NCBI RefSeq assembly: GCF_040939455.1
Contig: NC_134124.1
Location: 28,657,138-28,721,137, forward strand
Reading direction: 5' to 3'
Length of the DNA stretch: 64,000 nt
Origin: Microcebus murinus
Lineage: Eukaryota > Chordata > Mammalia > Primates > Cheirogaleidae
The notes below the pieces were generated by a model. That model was not told the origin of the DNA and ran no database searches. It was given only the letters and a program-made list of their open reading frames with translations. This document shows positions 1 through 12,420 of the stretch, piece after piece; position 1 is the stretch's first letter; every line of letters begins with the position of its first letter. The position numbers were made by a program, and so were the translations under genes.

Positions 1-1414
1 AGGAGTGGCCAATTTCAATTTAGGAATCATAGAATGAAAGGGTAGACAGATCCCTTCTTAAAAGATACACAGTGTTTCAATATGTAAGGAGTAGGCATAG
101 GGAATAGCAGGAGGCTATATACAGAGATAAGTGAACAGAGTATTTGGGAACTTCTTTAGAGTCTAATGTACTTGGATAGTAGGAAAATGGGTTAGGAGAC
201 CGGTTAGAGATACCCCCGTGGAGACCAGAGAGGAAAGGACAAAAGGCTGGGGCTAAAATTATAAACATTTGTTACTGGTACAAATGTCATATCTTTGGCT
301 TGATTCTGAATGCGACTAAATAGCAGATACCTGTCATTGATACAGTTATTTAAAAATAATAATTTACCAAAGTCTATACTTAAGTTATTCAGCTGCTTGC
401 CTAAAGAGTAAATCAAGCATCCAAGACATATGCATCTCAGGAGAATTGTATTTAAAACTTCTTTAAAAAAATACTGTTGATATCTATCTTCTTTGGATCT
501 ATATATGGAATTTTTTGTTGGGTTTCATTTTTAGCTTTTTAATCTCATAATATATATCAAGATCAATTTTTGGTATTCTTACAAGGTGTAGAGAGATATT
601 GAATTGGTGATGTCAGCTATTATTAGTTTGGGAAGGTCCATTCTAAACTGTAAAAATATATGTAATATTTTGCTGACATGGTTAAGTGAGTTACAGGGTC
701 AGTATCTCAAATCCTTCTTATTCTTCATCTATTCTTCTATCTCTGAGGTCAGGTGGCTGATCAGGTAATTGAAATCAGAGAAACCTCAGGTAATATATAT
801 TTGGAGGCAGGTGTTTTATTTAACCCTGGATGATTCAATCTTATATGACTTGGTTAGATGACAATCACTGGACCATGAAATGTCACGTATTTCTATGGCT
901 ATTGTTTTATAAATAAAATCATTGAAGAGAGTTTCATTATAGTAAGAGCCACTATGTGAGATGTATCAGAAAAATAAGTTGGTGAACCATGGACAGGCAA
1001 CATTTATTTTTGAAAAGTTATATTCATTCAAATTTTATGGAAGATTTTACTATCATTTTAGTGATCATTTTATTGTACAGACATAAAAACATGACCAAAT
1101 TTCTCTTTGTACCACAAGCCTGAAATTTAAAGGTATATTGAATATTCATTCCATTAGCAAATGGTACCACACAGCTAACAAATAAAACTTCACTCTTCTG
1201 CAAGACCATATTTTTTAAATCTTTTGATAACAGAGGTCAAACGACAGTAATTATAATTTTCTAATGCTCGGCATTAGGAAAGACTGAGGGGACATTTTGG
1301 ATGAATGTGGCTTATAAGGTGCAAAGAGACAACTTCTCTTTATCTGTCCTGATGTGCAGGCTGAGCGATTAAATTGGATATTGATTTTAGAAAATGTTAT
1401 CATGTTGTTTCAAT
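1..1414. other. Unassigned AT-rich intergenic or intronic DNA
   Basis: No reading frame above about 70 codons, no recognised repeat and no RNA gene. The only structure seen is a short hairpin at 1257-1281 (7 perfect pairs plus a wobble and three A-T pairs around a 3-base loop). Nothing supports a gene. Confidence 0.6.
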
Positions 1415-1497
1415 GATAGAGAAAGAAAGACAGAAAAAAAAAAGAGTGACAAAAGAACGAAAGAAGGAAAGAAGAAAGAGAAAGAAAGAAAGACAAT
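1415..1497. repeat. Degenerate purine (AAAG/GAAA) simple repeat
   Basis: An almost pure A/G run of gaaa, aaag and gaagg units with occasional interruptions. It resembles a decayed microsatellite. A second A-rich purine patch lies at about 1562-1600. Confidence 0.75.
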
Positions 1498-1600
1498 AGT
1501 GAAAGTACTGATTACTTAGAGGACAGTAAAATATGGACAGCTTTACATCTTTCTCAAGTATAGAAGAAAAAAATAAGAAAAGGAAGAAAAAAATAAGACA

Positions 1601-2756
1601 AAAATATGTCAGGGTTGATTGGTCTTATACACTGAAATAACAGAGAAATTTATAATGAAGCTGAGAATATGGAACTAATGAAGAAGTGTTACAACAAGAA
1701 AGAAAAGGGAGGATTGGTGTGGGAAACGGAAGGTGAAGCAAGCAGTAGTCAGTGAGGAGATCAGACAATTTCTCTAACCCTCCAGGACCTGAACACACAA
1801 AGGAGCCCAATTAGAAATAAACGAGCTAGAAGAAACATTTCATGGTAAATTGGGGATTATCAGTTTGCCTAAAGGGAATGAAATCAGAGCATTTGAGCCT
1901 CTTTGTTTCAGAACCACTTGCTTTTTTATATATTTTTATTATTGACACCAATGTTTTTCCTTTTCATATTACATTTTAAAAAATCATGTATAAAATAAAT
2001 TAACAACTAACTAAACTTTCTGATTTCTGGGAGAGGAATCTTTTTCAATTGAGTCATGATACAAAGAGATTTGAAAAGTTTTTGTCCCATGTTTTATCTT
2101 TTTTGTCTATCATTGTCATGTCCTCTGGGTATTTATGAATGTCAAGAAGAATTTTTACCTGTTGATTTATCCTGCAACTTCTCCAGATACAGATATTAAC
2201 ACATATTAACATGTATAGAAACATTATACTTCATTTTATTTTGACAGAATATAAATGAACAACATAAGGTCCTTCTCTGATGCTTGAATAAATTAATTGG
2301 AAATGCAATGACAACAACAAAAGGATTTTAAAAAATAGAAAAATTGGACAATACTGAGAGTCAAGATCTTCTGGCCTATCAATTCTGGCCTTTGGTAAGT
2401 CACTAGGTAAATCTAGGAGAATACAACTTTTGATTATTTTTGTGACATGAGGGAGCTCGTGAATAAGAACAGTGTGGTTTCTTGTTCCCCACTGGAAAAT
2501 TTTTTTTTTCACATTCCTCACAATATATTGCAAAAGAGGAAGTTTTCTTTATGACCATCTATTCCAGAGTCAGTGGTTCACCCACAGTTTCCATGGCATG
2601 TAACATGTTCCATTCTTTCATGGTTATTTCTGATTTTCTGGAGGTAAGACAGCATCTTCCTTTTGAAGACCCCAAGTTCTCCATCCTATACACAGCAGAG
2701 AGCGATCTAGGCAGTATTTGGAAGATTAGCTGCCAAGTATTAAAATGATTAGCTGG
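1601..2756. other. Unassigned AT-rich DNA
   Basis: No recognised repeat. The frames here (for example 2231-2533 on the minus strand, 100 codons) have no recognisable domain and an AT-driven composition. I see nothing that supports a gene. Confidence 0.5.
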
Positions 2757-3045
2757 GCAAATTTATTCATTCATTCCACAAATATTTATCAAACACCTGG
2801 TACTTGGCTGGGTGCTTAGGGACAAAACCCCAAATACAGTACCTTCTCCGCCCTCCAGGAAATGACAAGTAAGCAGATAATTAAAATAGAGTATGATAAA
2901 GGCATGATGAACAAAGCACAGAGGAGGAGCAACCGGGCAATCTGGAGGAAAAGGAGGAAGTCAATACAGAATTCCTAGAAAAATAGGAGACTTTTGAACT
3001 AAGCCTTAGATAGCAAATAAGAAATTGACTACTTGAAGGTGAGTT
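2757..3045 (-). repeat. L2 LINE 3' fragment, reverse
   Basis: Starts with the reverse of the L2 tail (tattcattcattccacaaat), then a 'caaacacctggtacttggct' stretch typical of the L2 3' end, and continues through the diverged region usual upstream of it. L2 is an ancient LINE shared by mammals. The copy is 5'-truncated and diverged. Confidence 0.7.
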
Positions 3046-3089
3046 TTTCGGGGGGAAATAAGGTAGTATTACTGTTTACGAAGGAATAT

Positions 3090-3235
3090 CTTTCATTCAG
3101 TATCATTTAACAATTATATATTGCACAACTAGGTTGCTTTGCTGGGCCCTGGGGAGCCACAATGACTAGGACAAAAAATGTTCGGTCCTACACACAGCTC
3201 TAATTCTTGTGGGAAGACACAATATGCAAGTGAGT
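3090..3235 (-). repeat. L2 LINE fragment, reverse
   Basis: A second reverse L2 3' segment: an 'attatatattgcac' start, then 'ctgggccctggggagccaca' and a 'gtcctacacacagctctaat' stretch matching the order of L2 3' landmarks. It may be part of the same or an adjacent insertion as the L2 at 2757. Confidence 0.55.
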
Positions 3236-3242
3236 ATAACCA

Positions 3243-3428
3243 GCTAACATGGAAGAAGTGCACACCGTGTGCCAGGCATTGTTTCCAGGCCTCATGTGAA
3301 ACCATTAATTTAAGCCTTCCAGCAACCCACTGAGGAAGTTTCTAGTATTATTGAGTAAACTTGGAAACTGATATATTGCTAGTGGAATCATAGGCTGGGC
3401 CTCAAATCTAGGCAGCCTGGCTTTGGAG
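3243..3428 (-). repeat. MIR SINE, reverse
   Basis: Reads as the reverse complement of MIR: 'gtgtgccaggcattg', then a 'cagcaacccactgagga' block and 'aacttggaaactgatat', ending in a 'ctcaaatctaggcagcctgg' stretch that corresponds to the 5' tRNA-related side. MIR is an ancient tRNA-derived SINE. The copy is diverged but close to full length. Confidence 0.75.
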
Positions 3429-3824
3429 TTTATGTTTTGAAGTACTGTAATATATTGCCTATCACAGTAAGTAAACAAATATGTAATATAACATAGGTAT
3501 TATTAAGGGATATGGGAAAAAAGAAAAGTAAGCAGACAGAATGGTTGAAGGGAAGGTGCTGCTCTAGAGAGCAGAGCAGACATTGACAGGAGGTCAGACC
3601 AACCTCCAACTGGCAGCACCTGCGTGTCTCTGCGGGCATTTTTCTAAAGCCAAAAGGAAGGCTGGCTCAATTGTGTGCCTCTCTATTGGCTCTGTTCTTT
3701 ACCTGACTCACATCCTCACTCCCCTGCAGTGTTGTCCTTAACCTCCCAAGTGAACTACTGATACTCACATCCTAGTATCTGAGTGCGCCTTTGGGAGAAA
3801 CAGCTGGTCAAGAAATATATCTCT

Positions 3825-4020
3825 GGGAGAAATTTGGGGGAAGAGCATCCTAGGTAAAGGAAACTGTGCATGCCACGGACGTGGGTAAGGACGTGGGAAA
3901 GCAGGAAGTCCACTGTGGCTGCAGTGCAGTGGGGAGTGGGAGGATGTTAGGAGACAAGCTCGTGCAAGGGCTGGGCAGGGACCAGGTTAGGAAGGGTCTT
4001 TTTATGTTATAAAGGGCAGA
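3825..4020 (-). repeat. L2 LINE internal fragment, reverse
   Basis: The succession 'agagcatcctaggtaaagga', 'tgtggctgcagtgcagtg' and 'gggaccaggttaggaaggg' matches the order of a well-known L2 segment in reverse. With the pieces at 2757 and 3090 it forms a cluster of L2 remains. Confidence 0.6.
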
Positions 4021-4104
4021 CTGGAAAATGAAAAGAATAGCACACTGTTACACATGAAAGAGGAAAAAAAATAACTGGTAGAGAATTAGCTCTAAAAGCA
4101 GACT

Positions 4105-4256
4105 TTAGAGAAGATCTAATCTAAGCCTTTCTTTTTATAGATGAGGAAAATGAGGCCCAAGGGGTTTAAATGACTTACCCCAGGTCAACTTGATAGGAAG
4201 AGAAAAGACAGGTCTTGTACCCAAATAGAAGAGTCTGTCTTGTTTCTATTCCACAC
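4105..4256 (-). repeat. MIR SINE fragment, reverse
   Basis: Contains 'atagatgaggaaaatgaggc', then 'ggtttaaatgacttacccca' and a tail that stands for the usual 'cccag' region of reverse MIR. The outer ends are eroded. Confidence 0.65.
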
Positions 4257-4276
4257 CTAAGAGAGTCATGTTCATC

Positions 4277-4489
4277 TTAGAAGCGTACCATAAGAGTGAG
4301 CACAACAAATAAAAGAGAAATGAATACCATAGAAATAATAGCATTGAGTGCCTCATTAGAATGAACAGCAATATCTGTTTTTGTTTCCACAGCTTCTTCA
4401 AGTTCATTGCTTCTAACTCCCACCATGCAAGATACAGCATCTCTTTCCACTTTCCCCAGCAAGGGGTGAGTGGGCAGAGTGGCAGGTGC
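4277..4489 (-). other. Unexplained antisense open frame with a hydrophobic C-terminus
   Basis: On the minus strand a stop-to-stop frame of 71 codons ends at the stop near 4277. It opens after a TAG at about 4490 and has no early ATG; an internal ATG lies near residue 28. The second half holds an acidic stretch (ELEEAVETKTD) followed by about 19 hydrophobic residues (AIISMVFISLLFVVLTLMV) and then RF-stop. The composition is not low-complexity and no repeat is recognised here. It could be chance, an exon or a pseudogene fragment. I do not recognise the protein, and no splice sites are convincing. Confidence 0.15.
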
Positions 4490-5989
4490 TACCTATCCCA
4501 CTGAATTCCATGTGAGCACAGACAAGGCAGGACTGGAAGCTAGGCCAAATTTCACGTGGGCATCTGTGTGCAGGAGTTTCTGCTCTATGGGCTCCCTAAC
4601 TCAAACCCTGTCATTAACGTGGATTCTAACACCTGCCAGTAAATGGGTACTTGATGGCACTAGGTAACTCAATCATTAGCTTAAAGCACTCTATCCAAAT
4701 AATAAGTTTGGAGGATTAAATCTCTGTGCAACTCTGTTTTTGGAACTAAGCAACCACATGGTGAATTCATTTGGTGTGTTTGCTGTTTACTGCCTAAGAC
4801 GAGATGAATTCTAGTAATGCCAAAGGGAGGGATTGAATCATTTATTAAGTACAGTCTTGGACAGGTGTCTCAAATGTCAATTCTAGGATTTAATCTAAAC
4901 TAATCTTCAGAAAAGTTAGATTTAATGGAAATGAGAACCCAGAGGAATTCAAAGTGGAGGTAGCTGGATGCTTAAATCTCAAACACTGCTGCTTATGACA
5001 ATCTTTTAAATAAACTCTCTACTTGGCTGTTATCCTCCTGTGTTCTGAGGTAGAAAGTGTTTGGAAAACTGATGATATCTCATCAGTGGCAGGATTTGTA
5101 CAAAACTAGTTGTTTTCTTTTTATTTCTGACCCTGGCATATTGTCAATTATTTGCAAATAAAGCCACACGGTCAAATCTTGAGATCAGAGCAGAGCTTTT
5201 GTCCTTCTACAGGTGTCCCTGCAGATTTAGTTACACATGGGATGTACTTATAACCTGCTAAATTATGTTATATTTTCTGATCACAAAATATGAAGACAGA
5301 AGATAGAGTTTGAAATTGATAAGGAAAATCTGCCTAAATGGCTACCATACATCATATCTAAATATTGGTAGGTCAAAAAAAAATGGGAGTTATTCATCCC
5401 AGAATACAATTTGGAATATAAACTGTGGTATTTGTCTCCTCTTCAAGTCACTGTATCTCCTAAAAAATTAATGAAAGTATTTTAGTTGTGGCTTGATACA
5501 TTTGCATTTATACACAAACACACATTAATTTAAAAATCCAGCTTTCAACAGCACAGAATTAAATAAAAAAAATTATATAAACAGATGCTGGAAATGTAGA
5601 AAGGACCCAAGATGTATTTTGTGAATGTACTAATCCAAATTAATCTCTCAGAGATCGTATTTGGGAGTTCTTGCTGGTGGCTCTTCTAAAACTGGAAATA
5701 CCTTGATGGCATTTTTACTTTCTAATATTAGAAAGAAATGGAGTGACACAAAAACAACTGCTACTAATGACCTATTCCATGCTATAAAATCCAAAGACTA
5801 TTTAAAGCACCTAATCCTCCTTGCCAAGAAGTTCAAGTAGAAAGAACACAGCTGTAATAAATAAAAAAAAGAAATGCACTACTCAGATAAGAAAGCAAAT
5901 TGAGGTTAAAAAAAAAAACATTAAATAAAACAATGAAGTCTATGAAGTTACCAGATAAATTATTCTAGGCTATGCAGAAGTTAACAAAT
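4490..5989. other. Unassigned AT-rich DNA
   Basis: No recognised repeat or gene. Short A-runs occur at about 5373, 5868 and 5910, but without a SINE body beside them. Confidence 0.5.
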
Positions 5990-6057
5990 AATTTTTCTTT
6001 CTTTCATCTCTCTCTCCTCTTTTCCATCTGTCCTCTCTCCCTCCCCTTCCTCCCTTG

Positions 6058-6111
6058 TTTTCTTTCTTCCTTCCTTTCTCTCTTTCCCTTCCTTCCTTCC
6101 TTCCTTCCTTC

Positions 6112-6186
<75 letters not shown>

Positions 6187-6204
6187 TTCTTTCTTTCTTT
6201 CTTT
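6058..6204. repeat. 147-bp uninterrupted pyrimidine tract, (TTCC)n then (TTTC)n
   Basis: No purine occurs on the + strand between G6057 and A6205. The left part is ttcc-based and the right part is a near-perfect (TTTC)n array. Pyrimidine-rich DNA extends left to about 5995. Serine/phenylalanine/leucine-rich frames on the plus strand and lysine-rich frames on the minus strand are artefacts of this array. Confidence 0.98.
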
Positions 6205-6252
6205 ATCACTTTAGATATATACATTCTGGTAAAATATTTGTCTTCTCTAATG

Positions 6253-6485
6253 GAGATTGGTAAACTTTTTCAGATAGTAAAGATTCAGATAGTAAATATT
6301 TTCAGGTTTGCAGACCTTGCAATCTACATTGTAACTATTCAGCTCTGCCATTGTATTTTGAAAGCAGCCATAGACAATAGTAGATGAATGTACATGGCTG
6401 TGTTCCGAAAAACATTATTTACAAAAATAGGCAGCAAGTGTGATTTGGTCTGAGACTTGTAGTCTTCCAAACCTTATTCCAGAAA
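6253..6485 (+). mobile_element. hAT-class (MER-type) non-autonomous DNA transposon
   Basis: Landmarks in order: 'ggtaaactttttcagatagt', 'agtaaatattttcaggtttg', 'cagctctgccattgtatttt', 'agcagccatagacaatagta', 'tggctgtgttccgaaaaaca' and 'acaaaaataggcagcaa'. I recognise this order from an abundant mammalian hAT-type MITE but cannot name the subfamily reliably. A 15-bp unit (cagatagtaaagatt / cagatagtaaatatt) is tandemly duplicated at 6271-6300. Related material appears at 32320-32370. Confidence 0.7.
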
Positions 6486-6644
6486 GTGATCTTTTACATA
6501 CATTTACCCCAATACCACTTTTTTTAATGACCAACAGAAATATGAGTAATATTATCTGGTGCAGTATAGAATGGACCTATTTATTTTGCTAATTATTGAT
6601 ATTTAAATATAAGATGGAATTAATTATCTATGAATATTTTGTAT

Positions 6645-6812
6645 GTTTTAGGAATGGTGTTTAGTGTTTTACATATATGATCTTATCTAATCTTTAGGAT
6701 AACACTCTGAATTTTGTATAATTATCCCCATTTTAAAGAAATGCAGCAATAAGGAACTTGGATGAATCTGTGTCAATTTTAAGTGCCAGTGTTAGAATTT
6801 AAAGTCTTTACC
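6645..6812 (-). repeat. MIR SINE, reverse
   Basis: Order of landmarks: 'gtttagtgttttacatatat', 'gatcttatctaatctttagg', 'attatccccattttaaagaa', then a diverged 'gaacttggatgaatc' and 'agtgttagaatttaaagtc'. This follows reverse MIR. Confidence 0.7.
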
Positions 6813-7054
6813 TTTTCCAAATATTTGTGCATGTGGACATATATTTCTACATGATGAAAAAAAGAGTATAACTCAAAGACCTGATGACAGTGAGGTTATA
6901 GATAAGCATCTATAAAATACAACATAATGGAAGAAGAGCTACATCTTGATTTCAAACACCCCGTGATATTCCACTGCAAGAAGGATTTCTTAGTTTTCAA
7001 GCCAGTGTTCCTTCCTTTAACACATACTCAGAATATAAGTAAAAAAAAAAAAAA

Positions 7055-7245
7055 AGTATAAAACGCCAGTGGTTCTTTTTAAATTATTTCTTGTGTATTT
7101 TTAATTGACAATAAGTGTGCAGTTTATGGGCTAAACTGTGCTGTTTTGAACTACGTGTACATTGTAGACAGATTAAATAAAGCTAGCTCACATGTTCATC
7201 ACCTCACCAATGTCATGTTTTTGTGGTGAGAACATTAAATATTTG
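7055..7245 (-). repeat. L1 3' UTR fragment, reverse
   Basis: Contains 'taattgacaataagtgtgca', 'gtacattgtagacagattaa', 'catgttcatcacctcacca' and 'ttgtggtgagaacattaaat'. These are successive landmarks of the reverse 3' UTR of mammalian L1 of middle age. No ORF2 part is retained. Confidence 0.7.
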
Positions 7246-8935
7246 TAAACGAGGACAGTGCCACCACCCAGACAATATTTGGGAAGGTGTGGTGCTCTGT
7301 GGTTAGAGCAATACCCAGAGGGAAGTATTGACACTGACAAGTGGTGGACAAAGTCATGAATGCTAAAAATCCTTCTAAAAGTAGGACAGTCCCATGCAAT
7401 GAGGACTTACCCATAACACTAAAAGTCTCCCACCCTTCTACACTCATTAAAAACACTTATAAAGCAAAAGAACAACAGCTACAACAACAAAACAGAGGTG
7501 TTGGGCTGTGGCAGATTCTGATTATCTGCCTAACAGCCATTTCTTCCTTCTTCCTTGCTAATACAATTTGTATTTTATTCAGGTGACCCATCCCAGCTCC
7601 TGTTTTGTTTTCTTAAGTTAATCACAGTAGCTCTCATTTTACTCCTCCAGTGATTGGGTTTACACAGGGGCACCTAACTCCTTCTTGGCCTAATAGATAG
7701 AAAGCCTGCCCAATAGCTCCTTGGAAAAGTTTCACTTTATGATAAAAAAAAAAAAATTTGCAGGAAAAAACATTCATCTCTACTCTCTTCTTCCTGATTT
7801 GGACATTAGCATGCTGGAATTTCATGATTGGAATTGCTGCAAATTTTTCTCAACTATGAGAGAAAGCCAAGAGAAACTCAGAGAAACCAAACCAGTTCCT
7901 GATGTCATTGAGGCTCTGGATTAATCCCTGAATTAGGTATCTTTGGGTTTCTGTTATATATGAAAATATTCCTGCACTGTAGGTCACTTTTAGTTAAGTA
8001 TACTCTTAGTTTCATCCAAGAATTTGAATTGCTACATGGGAACTATAATTTCTATTTGCCCAGGGCCAAAGAGGTATACACCAGGAGCAGGGCTCAGAGA
8101 AAGAGTTCTCATCTTTGGTTCAAAACATTTTGAACAGGACTTGAGAGAATCTCTACTTACCCATGCACAAGTTCAAGTTCAAACAAAATACTTATCTAGT
8201 ACCCCAATTTTGGGAAAAATTATTTAGTCTCAAAGTGAGATCATTTTACAACTTGGAAAACATAAAATGCAAAATGCCTCACCCTACTTGACTTAGAAAA
8301 CAGAGGTCTCACATTAGAAAACAACATTCTGCCATTAAGGAAACTGTGTTCTCAGGAATAAATTAGCAAAAGTTGTTATTTCTGTAATTTTAGGAAGAAC
8401 AACTCTGAAGGAGCATGGTATAAAATGATAAATACTCTTTCTAAAAGATCTATTACTTGTTATACTAAAATGATTGATATTACTGAAATACAATTTTATA
8501 GTGAATAACAATTTGGACCTGAGACAGTAATTGGAAGGCTTATAAATTCAGGTGTATGGAACCATGTGAGGGCAAGAAGGTAGAGGATGGAGAAGGGGAA
8601 TATCATTTGTCAAACAGAGATTAAAAAGGAAATTTGATTACAACTTAAAATCATTCTGTTCCATGCATTCCCACCAAAATGAATATCCTTTCTTTAAATA
8701 AGATGGAATTTTAATATGTTGATACTTTTAATCAAATGATGTGTTCCAGCAATTATATCTACAGAAGGAACATTTTTAAAAGTCTATCTTATACCCATCA
8801 ATCCAATAGAGGAAAGTTAGTAAAATACGGAAGAGTTCTGGAGAAAGCATTAATTGGGTTATATTGATTTCAGATCTCTTTAATACCTCCTCTTAATTAC
8901 TAAAACAAGTTTGGAACGTATCTGAATTTGTATAG
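7246..8935. other. Unassigned AT-rich DNA
   Basis: I see no recognised transposon and no convincing gene. Open frames at 7341-7586, 7721-7924 and 8024-8227 are under 82 codons and lack domains. There is an A-run at 7743-7755. Confidence 0.5.
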
Positions 8936-8964
8936 TCATCTTTTGTTGTTTTTTTTTTTTTTTT

Positions 8965-9720
8965 GAATGTCAGTCTTCTTGTTGGTCTGTGGCGTCACGT
9001 GCTTGCTTAATGCTATTAGAGCTTTTTTGGACATTTGGGTGTGGGAGGGACAGTATGCATTTGCAACAGAATCTTCATCTCTCTGACTTTTCCAATGCCA
9101 TCTGGATTCCTGCATGTTCTCTACATGCCTATTTGGAAGGAGAATTAGATAAAAAGTGGATGAAAGGATGTAAACATGCAAAGAAAAAGGAAACGGTCTC
9201 TTGTTCAACTCCCCCAGTCGAGCTGCCTCCTGATTAAAGTCCTAATAGATGGCAACTGGCCTGTGAAGTCCACGCCGAGGCATGAGAGAGTTTGGCATGA
9301 TCAAACGAGCGCATCAATTCTGCCTCCTCCTGTCAGCCGTAACTGAGCAATCCAGCCTAGTGATTGGAAGAGCAAATTTTCTTTGTCCTGCACATGCTGT
9401 ATTTATCCTTCATGAATATCCACAAAACTCAGCAGGGATTTGGCTGAGAGAGTAGGATCACTCCTTGCAGAAAAACTGGTAATAAATCTGGGAGGCTTTG
9501 TACAAGATCTGAAAGCTGCCTTCACACTTTGCCGGAGGAGGCATGTATAGCCAGGAGTAAGGAGATTATGTAAACTACAGAGGCGGACTGGGGGAACTTG
9601 GCAAGGCCAGACCCAAGTCGGAATGCCCTCTGAACACTCTCTGAACGAGAGGGAGTCAGAGGCTCAGAGTATGGTCTGGGTATATAATTCCTTCCTTCTC
9701 TCACTGGAAGTCAAATACGA
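8965..9720. promoter_or_regulatory. CpG-enriched non-repetitive patch, candidate regulatory element
   Basis: Lies just right of a poly-T run (about 8947-8964). It contains 'gcgtcacgtgc' with a CACGTG E-box at about 8996, and clustered CpGs at 9271-9275 and 9306-9312, then near 9340, 9532, 9583, 9618, 9645 and 9718. The surrounding DNA is strongly CpG-poor. No repeat is recognised. Retained CpG in non-repeat DNA suggests selection or low germline methylation. That is inference: no TATA box, initiator or exon can be tied to it. Confidence 0.25.
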
Positions 9721-9961
9721 GGTTTGCATGCTGTTAGTCTTCCCTTGAACCATAGTAGAAATTTAGAGGAATTTTTCTATTTCTAACTTGGACAGCATGC
9801 TTGAAATGCTAGTGTCTATGTTGCACATATACCTTAAGTATTACTCCATGATACTCATTTGCAATGTCCTCTAATCACTTTTTTTTTAACTTTTCTATTT
9901 CTCCAAATACTTTGAAAATATGCTTTGGAAATGGCTTCTGGAAATGAGCTTTCAGAATATG

Positions 9962-10144
9962 TGCAGAGGAACCCCTTGATTAACATCACATGGAATGCTT
10001 ATTTTCAAATGTTAGAAAGCCTAGCCACCACGGTCTTCCCCTCATCTACAGGGAATTTGAATTCTCTGGTGTGGAGCCCATAAATCTGCTGTTTTAACAA
10101 GTTCTAAGGTGATGCTTATATACACTAACGCTTAGGCACCACTG
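9962..10144 (+). mobile_element. MER5A-like hAT (Charlie) MITE
   Basis: About 183 bp, close to the usual MER5A length of about 190 bp. Landmarks: 'attaacatcacatggaatgc', 'ttctctggtgtggagcccat', 'aaatctgctgttttaacaag' and the terminal '...caccactg' at 10138-10144. The inverted terminal bases on the left are eroded. Confidence 0.75.
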
Positions 10145-12060
10145 TTTTTGGAAGATAGGAGGAGGAAAGACTATGAAAGAGAAAAAAAGGTGACTGGAGC
10201 TGGGAAAGTAAACAAACCAGGTGAATTTTTTTTTTTCCTATATGGCTTTGGCATAGCTTAAATATCACTAAATACAAACTATGTTTGCTTTAGGATGCCA
10301 GTTTACCCACAATATGTATTCATGAGAATTTTTCTTAACAAACCTCAATTTCATAAGTAGGAATGAAAAATTTCTAAATCTAATGTGGCTAAGTCTGAAA
10401 AACAGAACATGAAATCTCGTAGGGAACATCTTTCTGGATAACCTTACAAAGAGGATCATTGTTTTCTATTTACTTCTCTCTTTATGAAATGCCTCTACTA
10501 ATATTGCATTCTTGTAAGGCAATACAAGAAACAAAACCATGCCCTAGGGGAGGCAGGAAGCTAGAACAAGATGTTCTCAAATAAAATATATTAATGTAAT
10601 AATTATAAAGGTGCTTTGATAAGGAGAAATACATCAGGGAATTTGGAGTGTGCAGACCTCAATAACTTTTATTAAGTTAGTTGAAGGAATATTTACTCTA
10701 ATGTTTACTCTCAAGCATGCATTTCTCTCTATGGGTTTTCAAGAACTTCATCAGACTTTTTATGTCTTCCAGGAAACATAATTTCTAGCTACAACAAACA
10801 TGGAAATGAATACATTAGTACAGAAATAAGATTTTGGCAAATTGGGGAAAATTTCCTCCAACTCCATTTTAAGGTTAAAGAAAAGTAAGATTCTCAGATT
10901 CCCAGTGTGGATGTGGACTTCAGTCTACCAGAAATGAGGCTTGTTCTGAAATTCTGTTGTTCACTTGCAAAGACAACTCTGATTTTTCTTCTGGAGAGTC
11001 TAAAGTATAGCAATGTTTCAGATTGAAAATGGTAGGGGAAATATATTATTAGATTAATTAGATAATTAGCAAAATTCACAGCTGCACCCTTTGACAACAT
11101 ATTCAGTGCCTGTGTGATAATGAGGCAGACAGTAAACTATTCAAAAATGAAATTTACAGAAATATTTATTTATCTGATATTTATTGTGAAAGCTGATTTA
11201 TAAAGGCCTTATATTCAAACAAATCAAGCTGTTGTAGATGATAATCAAGGGCCTGTTTTTATAGTCTTGATTTTGTATTTCTTTATTCATAAGCGTACAC
11301 AAAAATGTATTGTACATTTCTACTTTTATATGCATATCTATAGCTCAGTTGTATAATATTTATTGCTGGCTTTCATAATTGAACCACTAATGAGGTGGTA
11401 GAATTGTAGCCATGTGTCTCCATCAGGCAAAATACAAATCAAAAATCTTGTTACTTTCAAAGGAAGTAGTTATTTCTTTTTCTTTTCTTTTTTCTTTATT
11501 AGGGTGTATGAGATAATTTCTAAGAGGGTAGATATTATTTTCAGGCATTTAAATATTCTTTCAAATATCTCCCTAATAAGGAAGTGAATATTTTCCCCTG
11601 TTGTCAAAAAGTGCAGCTGTGAGTTTTTCTAATTGCTCAATTAATCTAATGATACACTTTCCCTATCATTATCAAACTAATAAGTTTCAGCACTCAAGTT
11701 GCATTCTTTAGTGGAGCTATCTTGTTTGTTTTTAATAATATTGACTTGTGAAATTGTCTACTTACTTATTATAATTTAGTAATATAAGTTCCATATTTCC
11801 CATTATGAATGGATTGGCTTTCGAACCTAGAAAAATGTCGCTTTATGCAAAAGATCTCATCTAACTAACTTTAGCATTTTCACCTTTGTTTGAATTTCAG
11901 CTGTCACTTCCCTGAAATTATATAATGTCTAAAGGGACTTAAAAAAAACTAAAAGAAATATTATCACCATAATAATGAGCAATATGCAAAAGAACAAATG
12001 GACACAAAAAATATTTCTGCTAAATTAATATTTTATCTTGAATGTTCACACAAAGTATAC
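10145..12060. other. Unassigned AT-rich DNA
   Basis: I recognise no repeat or gene in this 1.9-kb stretch. Reading frames are below 70 codons. Confidence 0.5.

Positions 12061-12420
<360 letters not shown>

Noticed and set aside
5970..6387. Ser/Phe/Leu-rich plus frames and Lys/Arg/Glu-rich minus frame
   Set aside because: They are translations of the pyrimidine tract 6058-6204 and its flanks.
8936..9237. Opposed frames of 90 and 82 codons as a gene
   Set aside because: The minus frame ends beyond the poly-T run and the plus frame has no domain. The region is more plausibly non-coding.
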